From positions 1-5,241 of the forward strand of contig CAMYMX010000298.1 in NCBI GenBank assembly GCA_947259605.1: DNA of 5,241 nucleotides, written 5' to 3'. Below the pieces are notes generated by a model, which ran no database searches, was not told where the DNA came from, and was given only the letters and a program-made list of their open reading frames with translations. This document shows positions 1 through 4,989 of the stretch, one piece after another (position 1 is the first letter of the stretch; the number at the start of each line of letters is the position of its first letter). The position numbers and the translations under genes were made by a program. This DNA is from an uncultured Polyangiaceae bacterium. GTDB lineage: Bacteria; Myxococcota_A; Polyangia; Polyangiales; Houyiibacteriaceae.

Positions 1-1
1 C

Positions 2-325
2 GACGATGAATTCTGCGACGTTCGCTTCTCATTCACCGTCAAAAAGCTCGGTGGCGCCGATATCACCGCAGGGGTTGGCAAAGCCTTCACCAAGGAGATC
101 GCGCGGCAACTCGAGGAGGACGCCCCGATTTGGGAGAACAAGACCTTCCTCGAGCGGCCCATGCTCTGCGAAGGAGATGGGCCGGTCGCCCAGTTCCGCA
201 AGTGGTGCAAGCACTTCTACCCAGACTGGTACCACAAACAGGCGCAAGAAGAGTATGATGGCCTCAAGGAGGTGAGCAAGCCGCTCACACTGGCGGAGCG
301 CCGCAAGCGGCTTGTCGCAGCATAG
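2..325 (+). CDS. Rieske non-heme iron oxygenase, KshA/cholesterol 7-desaturase-like, C-terminal part
   Basis: This is the C-terminal 107 residues of a protein whose start lies before the window; the frame is open from base 2 to a TAG at 323-325. The diagnostic stretch is EDAPIWENKTFLERPMLCEG followed by DGPVAQFRKW and a FYPDW segment. It matches the end of the catalytic domain in 3-ketosteroid 9-alpha-hydroxylase oxygenase (KshA) and DAF-36/Neverland-type cholesterol desaturases, where an IW-x-x-K...P-x-L-C-x-x-DGP motif precedes an FR(K/R)W helix. The family uses an N-terminal Rieske [2Fe-2S] centre and a mononuclear iron to hydroxylate or desaturate steroids and related hydrophobic rings with O2. 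Those metal-binding parts are outside the window, so the substrate cannot be decided. The tail (about 25 residues after FYPDW) is basic and unremarkable. The next gene starts at the base after the stop, which indicates an operon. The Rieske oxygenase call is fairly sure; a steroid substrate is inference. Confidence 0.8.
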   Translation, partial: DDEFCDVRFSFTVKKLGGADITAGVGKAFTKEIARQLEEDAPIWENKTFLERPMLCEGDGPVAQFRKWCKHFYPDWYHKQAQEEYDGLKEVSKPLTLAERRKRLVAA

Positions 326-757
326 ATGGAGAGCGGTTCCGACACAGCCATGCTCGCGACCCCGGACGAAATCAGAGCCCGCATCCGAAGCGAGCATGCA
401 CAAATCTCTGCACAGCTCGCACGGGTCGAGGCATTGACGGAGCGCGTCGAGGGCGGCGACACCAAGTCGGTGATTGCGCTGCGGGACGAGATCCAACAAC
501 TCGGAACGATACTGGTCGAGCATTTGCACTACGAGGAGTACCAAGTCCCTTCGCTAGCCGAGGCCAGTAGAGCGGACAAGGTTGCCGAAGACATGCGTCG
601 CGAGCATCGTGGGCAGCGCGAGCTTTTCGATCGCATCATTCGCGAGCTCGACGAAACGGCGGTTGGCTCGCAGCTTGTTGTCGGGGTGCGCGAGCTCGCG
701 CGCGCCATACGGGACGACATGGAGTACGAAGAAAGGGAGCTGTTGAATAGACCCTGA
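326..757 (+). CDS. Hemerythrin-like HHE cation-binding domain protein
   Basis: This is a 143-residue, highly charged, all-helical protein of the size expected for one HHE four-helix bundle. Candidate iron ligands are His24 (SEHAQI), His66 with Glu70 (HLHYEE) and His94 (REHRGQ), then a last-helix motif DDMEYEERELL with Glu135. In this family the last helix normally carries H-x3-E-E. Here the His position is Asp131, so the site is unusual. Family members bind O2, NO or iron with a non-heme di-iron centre and act as sensors, carriers or repair proteins in the cytoplasm. There is no signal peptide or membrane segment. The ATG at 326 directly follows the TAG of the Rieske oxygenase (TAG-ATG), suggesting re-initiation by the same ribosome. 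A second ATG at 350 (Met9) is a possible alternative start, and neither has a strong Shine-Dalgarno. Lying between an oxygenase and a ferredoxin, it may handle O2 or iron for them; that role is inferred. Confidence 0.82.
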   Translation: MESGSDTAMLATPDEIRARIRSEHAQISAQLARVEALTERVEGGDTKSVIALRDEIQQLGTILVEHLHYEEYQVPSLAEASRADKVAEDMRREHRGQRELFDRIIRELDETAVGSQLVVGVRELARAIRDDMEYEERELLNRP

Positions 758-763
758 GGTGGG
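756..763 (+). promoter_or_regulatory. Ribosome binding site of the ferredoxin gene
   Basis: The purine-rich GAGGTGGG begins inside the TGA stop of the hemerythrin-like gene and ends 9 bases before the ATG at 773. It supports that start over the second ATG at 782 and implies that the two genes are translated from one message. Confidence 0.55.
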
Positions 764-772
764 AACAGGCAT

Positions 773-967
773 ATGAAGATCATGTACAACCCATCCACGT
801 GCAATCACTACGGCGTCTGCGTCGAAGAGGCGCCCGAGGTGTTTTCGTTCGCCGAAGACGGAAGTCTTATGATCCAAACTTACGATGTCCCCCCCGACCT
901 AGAAGACAAGGTGCGAGACGCCTGCATGATGTGTCCGACCCAGTCCATACAGATCGACGAAGAATAG
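773..967 (+). CDS. Single-cluster ferredoxin of the P450/oxygenase-partner type
   Basis: This is a 64-residue acidic ferredoxin. The cluster motif is C10-N-H-Y13-G-V-C16, followed by the conserved EEAPEVF segment, a DG turn (residues 29-30) and C54-P near the end (CMMCPTQSI). This is the layout of the small [3Fe-4S]/[4Fe-4S] ferredoxins that feed electrons to bacterial cytochromes P450 and some other oxygenases. The position that holds the fourth Cys in ordinary [4Fe-4S] ferredoxins is Tyr13 here. That favours a [3Fe-4S] cluster or a [4Fe-4S] cluster with non-Cys ligation, as in actinobacterial CxxXxxC(x)nCP ferredoxins. An extra Cys51 lies three residues before Cys54. The protein is cytoplasmic. 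It lies 15 bases after the hemerythrin-like gene and probably belongs to the Rieske oxygenase transcript. The inferred role is electron donor to that oxygenase or to a P450 encoded elsewhere. A run of seven C at 889-895 does not break the frame. Confidence 0.9.
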   Translation: MKIMYNPSTCNHYGVCVEEAPEVFSFAEDGSLMIQTYDVPPDLEDKVRDACMMCPTQSIQIDEE

Positions 968-993
968 GATTTGCGGTTCGCAGCGGCCGAGGT

Positions 994-2523
994 TTAGATT
1001 CGAGTCAGAAGCTTCGTAGTCAGCATGCGCGAGGAGGCGATGATGGGAGTCATGGTGTGGCTCGAGGCGCTGGACGGAAAACCCGACGAGTCGAAAACGT
1101 AGACGTCGCGAGTGCCGTAGACCTGGCCGTTCAAGTCGGCGCCTCCGTCTCGCTCTGAGGCGGAGAATCGCACGGTGCCCTGTTGGTGGGCGCTGAGCAT
1201 CGGGGCGGTTGCTGGTGCAAACGCCAGATGCCGGGCCTGTTTGGCTTCGCGCGCGGAGCGAATGACCAAGGGCGGAAGGGTCGGCACCAAAACCTCTCGT
1301 GCGCCGGCTTCGAGGTAAACCTTGGCGGCGATTTCAACGGCCGCTCGGAGCCGCTTCCGATGATTGTCGCGCTGCGTGTATCGGATCGTCAGGCGCCCGT
1401 CGCGCGAAACTTCCACCTGCCCCGAAGGCGCATCAGGCACGAGGAGAAGCGAGGGCGCCATGTGATCGTACTGAGCCATGCCCTCCATTCCGGACGCACC
1501 GGAGAACGGCAGGAGGCTGGAGACGATTCCGGGCGTGCCCATGATACCTTCGATACGAAAGCCCCACAGCCCGAACTCGTCGTTGTCCTCTTGCTCGAAC
1601 TCGGTGACGGCATACGACTGTGGGATGCCGTCGAACGCCGCAATTCGCTCATCGAAGATCCCGATGATGGGGAGCTGGGGTTGCAGCATGAGGTTCTGCC
1701 CGACGTGCGCATTTCCAATGCCTGACCGCAGCAACAGCTGCGCGGACGAGATGGCGTTTGCTGCAATGATGATGACCTTCGTTCGAACGATCAGCTTGCT
1801 CTGTTCGTGATAGCCGCCGGGGTCGAGCGTGCGGACCTCGACCTCCTTGAGCTCGTGACTGGGTTTGTGGATCTTGACGGCCCGAGCCCTCGTGAAGACG
1901 CGGGCACCGGCCTCCATCGCCTTGGGAAGCGCGACCATGCGCGGGTTTCGTTTGGCATGGATCGGGCAGCCGATGAGGCAGGTGCCGAGCCCGCGGCAAC
2001 CCACGCGATTGTGCAGCATCACCTCGCCGCGCAGACCGAGCGCTTCGGACCCTTGGCGCAGCTTGGCGTTCGCGAGGTTGACCAGGCTTTCCGAAATGCG
2101 ACTCGCCGAAAGATCGGCAAGCGCATCCTCGGTGAACGGCTTGAATCTCTCAGGCGAGTAATCTTCGAGCCCGTAAGTGACCGCCCAGTGCTGAAGTACC
2201 CCATCGGGAATGGGCACCACGTCGCAGGTGTTGATCACGCCGCCCCCGCCGAGCACCCTGCCTTGCAGGACGCTCACCGAAAGGTCGTGGGAAGCCCGCC
2301 CTCCCCGGTCCATATAAAGCTGGTCGTACATGGTCGCATCACGTTGGGTTCGCTCCGGGCCGACGAGATCACGTCCTTCCTCGAGCACGACGACGTCGCG
2401 TCCCGCCTCCGCCAACAGTCGGGCAGCCGTTGCCCCGCCGGCGCCTGAGCCAATGACGCAAACCTCCGCACTGACCCCTTCGGGCGCCGCCTCCTTTGAC
2501 AGGTCGAGGATCGCACCGGTCAC
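994..2523 (-). CDS. GMC family FAD-dependent dehydrogenase, catalytic subunit with probable [3Fe-4S] motif
   Basis: The preferred product is 509 residues, from a GTG whose last two bases overlap the TGA of the upstream gene (GTGA), with a GCAGGG-like Shine-Dalgarno 9 bases ahead. An ATG at 2580 would add 19 residues but would place 61 bases inside the preceding gene. Visible elements are the FAD dinucleotide-binding fold (VCVIGSGAGGATAARLL, residues 21-37), VVVLEEG (44-50), the GMC signature around GRVLGGGGVINTC (88-100), and the C-terminal block with catalytic His446 (SAHQQG), DSSGFPSS (478-485) and His489, giving a His/His pair. Cys176, Cys182 and Cys186-Pro form C-x5-C-x3-C-P. This matches the spacing, from memory, of the [3Fe-4S] motif in gluconate 2-dehydrogenase and bacterial FAD-glucose dehydrogenase catalytic subunits. 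The enzyme should oxidise an alcohol or sugar-type hydroxyl and pass electrons through FAD and then the cluster. No signal peptide is present, so export probably relies on the Tat partner encoded just upstream. The substrate is unknown; a sugar, sugar acid or sterol is possible. Confidence 0.9.
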   Translation of the reverse strand: MTGAILDLSKEAAPEGVSAEVCVIGSGAGGATAARLLAEAGRDVVVLEEGRDLVGPERTQRDATMYDQLYMDRGGRASHDLSVSVLQGRVLGGGGVINTCDVVPIPDGVLQHWAVTYGLEDYSPERFKPFTEDALADLSASRISESLVNLANAKLRQGSEALGLRGEVMLHNRVGCRGLGTCLIGCPIHAKRNPRMVALPKAMEAGARVFTRARAVKIHKPSHELKEVEVRTLDPGGYHEQSKLIVRTKVIIIAANAISSAQLLLRSGIGNAHVGQNLMLQPQLPIIGIFDERIAAFDGIPQSYAVTEFEQEDNDEFGLWGFRIEGIMGTPGIVSSLLPFSGASGMEGMAQYDHMAPSLLLVPDAPSGQVEVSRDGRLTIRYTQRDNHRKRLRAAVEIAAKVYLEAGAREVLVPTLPPLVIRSAREAKQARHLAFAPATAPMLSAHQQGTVRFSASERDGGADLNGQVYGTRDVYVFDSSGFPSSASSHTMTPIIASSRMLTTKLLTRI

Positions 2524-3095
2524 GGCGTCAGGCCCTGCGCACGTTTCATCGAGGGCCCTGGGTAGCCGATGTGCGGCCACACCTGCTCGTGGTCGAAGTA
2601 GACGAGATTGAAGAACTTACGCATGGCGATGCTGACCTGACGTCGCACAAGACTGTCGCTGACGGCCCAGGCGTTCCAATGCGCGGTACGCTCTGGGACT
2701 CCGAGTCGCGAGAACGTGGCGAGCTTCTTGTCGAACACCAAGGGGCCGAGCTCGATCAGGACGAGAGCCTTTTGGAGATCCTTCACGTTGTGCTCGGGTT
2801 CGTCAGCGAGAAATCCATCGAATGCTCGCGGGAGATCCATCGGCACAGCGTCGATCGGAATCGCCGGGGTCCTTGGCAGCATGACGGCCACAAGGCTTTG
2901 AAGCGTTTGGTATTCGTGCGCATCGAGCACCTGGAGCCCTGCGACCTTCGGTGCACGCCCCCTCAATGCCAATAAGCCACCACCACCCACGCCCAGGATC
3001 GCACCGCCGGCCACCAGGCTCACCTTCAAGAACCGGCGCCTCGAAAGAAAGCTGAAGAGCCCATCATGCTCCGGTTCCTCGTTCGCCGTCGCCAT
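2520..3095 (-). CDS. Tat-exported gluconate 2-dehydrogenase subunit 3 family protein
   Basis: This 191-residue protein has a textbook twin-arginine motif S18-R-R-R-F-L-K24 followed by a glycine-rich hydrophobic stretch (25-44). I see no clear AxA cleavage site after it, so the segment may stay as an anchor. The mature part ends with an FFNLVYFDHEQVWPHIGYPG segment (161-180), typical of the gluconate 2-dehydrogenase subunit 3 family (gamma subunit of FAD-glucose and fructose dehydrogenases). In those complexes the small subunit assists folding and carries the cofactor-loaded GMC subunit through the Tat pathway. The GMC gene follows immediately with a 4-base GTGA overlap, which supports a two-subunit complex. 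The ATG at 3095 has an AGAGG Shine-Dalgarno 9 bases upstream. The longer open frame to 3302 overlaps the preceding gene and would bury the Tat signal, so it was not used. Confidence 0.9.
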   Translation of the reverse strand: MATANEEPEHDGLFSFLSRRRFLKVSLVAGGAILGVGGGGLLALRGRAPKVAGLQVLDAHEYQTLQSLVAVMLPRTPAIPIDAVPMDLPRAFDGFLADEPEHNVKDLQKALVLIELGPLVFDKKLATFSRLGVPERTAHWNAWAVSDSLVRRQVSIAMRKFFNLVYFDHEQVWPHIGYPGPSMKRAQGLTP

Positions 3096-3100
3096 GACGA

Positions 3101-3424
3101 TCAACCTCTGCGTTTGCGTTCTTCTTCGTCGTCCTCGGGCACGTCTTTGTAGTCGACCCGGATCCGACCTTCGCCGAGCGTAGCGATCGTTTCGAGCGCC
3201 TGCAGGCGAGCTTCGGTGTCGCGCCTGTACGCACGGAGCTCGGTGAGCTCCTCCTGCATGCGTTCGGTCTCCTCCGCACGTGCAAGCCGAAGCCTGTACC
3301 AAAGCCAGAGGCCCCAGCCGATCAGGCCGAAGACCGCAAGAGGGATCAGCAACTCGATGACGATGGCCACCGGGATCTTGTGCCCTTCCCAGGCCCGCGC
3401 TGCAAGTAAATCCAGCATCCCCAT
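3101..3424 (-). CDS. Small membrane-anchored coiled-coil protein, function unknown
   Basis: This is a 107-residue protein that I do not recognise by family. It has a short N-terminal stretch, one strong transmembrane segment (about residues 17-43, ending in GWGLWLWY), a charged helix of probable coiled-coil character (about 44-82, rich in Glu, Arg and Leu with LQALETI at 75-81), and a tail with an acidic then basic run (DDEEERKRRG). The layout recalls the phage-shock protein PspB, one N-terminal membrane helix followed by a short amphipathic cytoplasmic helix, but I cannot claim homology. It is the first gene of the dehydrogenase operon, ending 5 bases before the Tat subunit. It might anchor or regulate that complex (inference). 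The start could be the ATG at 3424 or the one at 3418; neither has a Shine-Dalgarno. An extension to 3559 lacks membrane-protein character and runs into the divergent gene, so it was rejected. Confidence 0.72.
   Translation of the reverse strand: MGMLDLLAARAWEGHKIPVAIVIELLIPLAVFGLIGWGLWLWYRLRLARAEETERMQEELTELRAYRRDTEARLQALETIATLGEGRIRVDYKDVPEDDEEERKRRG
3104..3109 (-). promoter_or_regulatory. Ribosome binding site deciding the subunit 3 start
   Basis: AGAGGT on the minus strand lies in the last codons of the membrane protein gene, with 9 bases between AGAGG and the ATG at 3095. It fixes the Tat-signal start and couples translation of the two genes. Confidence 0.6.
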
Positions 3425-3425
3425 G

Positions 3426-3431
3426 CTATAG
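3426..3431. promoter_or_regulatory. Palindromic CTATAG, possible shared bidirectional -10 element
   Basis: Only 14 bases separate the divergent start codons at 3424 (-) and 3439 (+). Their centre is the palindrome CTATAG, which gives TATAGA on the plus strand and TATAGC on the minus strand. Placing +1 seven bases after each hexamer lands on the ATG at 3439 (+) and the second ATG at 3418 (-). No -35-like hexamer is visible at 17-base spacing on either strand, and matches to TATAAT are only four of six, so this is suggestive only. Promoters lying inside the opposing coding regions are the main alternative. Confidence 0.28.
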
Positions 3432-3438
3432 AAAACGA

Positions 3439-4989
3439 ATGAGTGGCGACCGCGACGAAATGAAGGCATTTCGCGAGTTGCAGGCTCATCTGGCCCCCCG
3501 GTGGGCGTTGGCGGACGGCGACGGTCCCGAGCCCAGGGACATCGTGGTCGTGCCTTCATTGTCGTTCGATGGCATCGACAGCGTCGCGATCGACGGTGTG
3601 ATTCATTACGAAGAGCGGATGCTGTTCACGCTGAATTTGTTGCGGCACCCGCAGACGCGTCTGGTTTACGTGAGCTCCGCCCCGATTCATCCGGCGGCAA
3701 TCGACTACATGCTGTCCTTGATTCGCGGTATCCCAACGGAGCAACTGCGGCAACGGCTCACCGTGCTCTCGCTCTACGACAGCTCCTTCGTGCCTCTGTC
3801 GAAGAAGATCCTGGAGAGGCCCAGGGTCATCGAGCGAATCCGCAATTCGATTCGGCCCGAGTATGGGCTCATGACCTGCTTCACAGTGTCCGAGCTCGAG
3901 CGGACGCTGGCGGTCGCGCTGGGCGTTCCGCTGTACGGCGTAGACCCCGACTTGGCGTGGCTCGGCACCAAGACCGGCTCGCGCTGGGCATTTCGTGAGG
4001 CAGGCATCCCCCTGCTGCCAGGGGCCGAGAACCTGAGGGGCCAAACCGATCTCATCGAAGCGATCGACAACCTCTGGTTCGATGATGTCCAGTTAGAGCG
4101 CGTTGTCGTGAAGCAGAACACCGGCTTCAGCGGTCAAGGCAACGCAATCCTCGACCTCGGCCCTCTTCGTGCGGTCGCGCCGGGGAGTGGCGCCGGCCGC
4201 GAGCCGCGGGAGCGAGCCTTGGCCGACGCCCTCTCGACCATGCGCTTCGTGGATCCTCTGCTGAGCTGGGAGAGCTTTCTGGAGAAAATCGAGCGGGAAG
4301 GCGGCGTCATTGAGGCCTTCGTCGAAGACAAGGCGAAGCGCGCACCGAGCTGTCAGCTCCGTATCTCGCCCGAAGGCAGCCTCGACATACTTTCGACGCA
4401 CGACCAGCTCGTCGAAGGGGTGGACGGTCAGATCTATGCCGGCTGCCGATTCCCTGCGGACGAAGCGTACCGCATGGACATCCAACGGGACGCGCTTCGC
4501 GTGGCCGAAATCCTGCAGAAAAAGGGCGTGGTCGGCCGCCTGGCCATCGACTTCATCTGCGTGCAATCCGACGACGGTCCCTGGAAGCATTACGCGATCG
4601 AAACCAATTTGCGTTTGGGCGGGACGACCCATCCCATGATGCTTCTCCGAATGCTGACCGACGGCCGATACGATCCCGACGCGGGCCTCTACCTCACGCC
4701 CGGCGGCGAGCCGCAGTTTTACGTCGCGACCGACTCGCTGCGTTCCGACAGCTACCGCAGCCTGCTCATCGAAGACTTGCTAGACATTGCCGCGGCGAAC
4801 GATTTGCACTATCAGGCTGACGCCGAATCGGGTGTGATTTTCCACTTCACCGGCACGCTCAGCGAATTCGGAAAGCTTGGCATTACTGCCGTGGGCAAAA
4901 GCCCAGCCGAAGCGGACTGGTGGTTTGAACAGACGCGGCAGGTGTTGGACCGCGAAACGAAGAGTGAGCTGTGTACATCGAAGAGCTGA
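3439..4989 (+). CDS. ATP-grasp amide ligase, PGM1-related (peptide ligase) family
   Basis: This 516-residue protein has the layout of PGM1-related ligases, named after the pheganomycin peptide ligase. An N-terminal pre-ATP-grasp domain carries DIVVVPSLSFD (34-44), HYEERMLF (56-63), YVSSAPIHPA (77-86) and KKILERP (122-128). The ATP-grasp fold follows with LGTKTGSRWAFREAGIP (175-191), VVVKQNTGFSGQGNA (222-236, ATP-binding Lys225 and glycine-rich loop), hinge IEAFVE (291-296), GRLAIDF (366-372) and the metal-binding IETNLRLGGTTHP (387-399). A C-terminal domain of about 100 residues follows. The core motifs look intact, so the enzyme should be active: ATP activates a carboxylate as acyl phosphate, which an amine then attacks to give an amide. 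Partners cannot be read from the sequence. The protein is cytoplasmic, with no signal peptide. The ATG at 3439 and the one at 3460 (Met8) are both possible starts, without a clear Shine-Dalgarno. The 3' end overlaps the next gene by 19 bases, so the two products probably act in one pathway. Confidence 0.88.
   Translation: MSGDRDEMKAFRELQAHLAPRWALADGDGPEPRDIVVVPSLSFDGIDSVAIDGVIHYEERMLFTLNLLRHPQTRLVYVSSAPIHPAAIDYMLSLIRGIPTEQLRQRLTVLSLYDSSFVPLSKKILERPRVIERIRNSIRPEYGLMTCFTVSELERTLAVALGVPLYGVDPDLAWLGTKTGSRWAFREAGIPLLPGAENLRGQTDLIEAIDNLWFDDVQLERVVVKQNTGFSGQGNAILDLGPLRAVAPGSGAGREPRERALADALSTMRFVDPLLSWESFLEKIEREGGVIEAFVEDKAKRAPSCQLRISPEGSLDILSTHDQLVEGVDGQIYAGCRFPADEAYRMDIQRDALRVAEILQKKGVVGRLAIDFICVQSDDGPWKHYAIETNLRLGGTTHPMMLLRMLTDGRYDPDAGLYLTPGGEPQFYVATDSLRSDSYRSLLIEDLLDIAAANDLHYQADAESGVIFHFTGTLSEFGKLGITAVGKSPAEADWWFEQTRQVLDRETKSELCTSKS

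Noticed and set aside
29..544. 171-codon minus-strand open frame across the Rieske and hemerythrin genes
   Set aside because: It crosses two genes with clear family motifs on the opposite strand, has no recognisable domain, and long antisense frames are expected at this G+C content.
889..895. Run of seven C in the ferredoxin gene as a frameshift or phase-variation tract
   Set aside because: The frame is intact, encoding Val-Pro-Pro, the run is short, and the C-P cluster motif is in frame afterwards.
972..982. TGCG-GTT-CGCA hairpin after the ferredoxin as a terminator
   Set aside because: Only four base pairs and no T tract.
799..1158. 119-codon plus-strand frame overlapping the ferredoxin and the GMC 3' end
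   Set aside because: Arg-rich low-complexity translation, shifted by one frame from the ferredoxin; no motif.
1183..1725. 180-codon plus-strand frame antisense to GMC
   Set aside because: Shadow of the GMC coding strand, whose FAD and catalytic motifs are clear.
1807..2448. 213-codon plus-strand frame antisense to GMC
   Set aside because: Same reason; the length is explained by codon bias of the real gene and no domain is visible.
3096..3302. N-terminal extension of the subunit 3 frame
   Set aside because: Overlaps the membrane protein gene, is Arg/Cys-rich, and would place the Tat signal internally; the ATG at 3095 has a good Shine-Dalgarno.
3425..3559. N-terminal extension of the membrane protein frame
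   Set aside because: Runs antisense into the ATP-grasp gene, is Pro/Arg-rich, and has no ribosome site.
4093..4632. 179-codon minus-strand frame antisense to the ATP-grasp gene
   Set aside because: Lies opposite conserved ATP-grasp motifs and has no recognisable domain.
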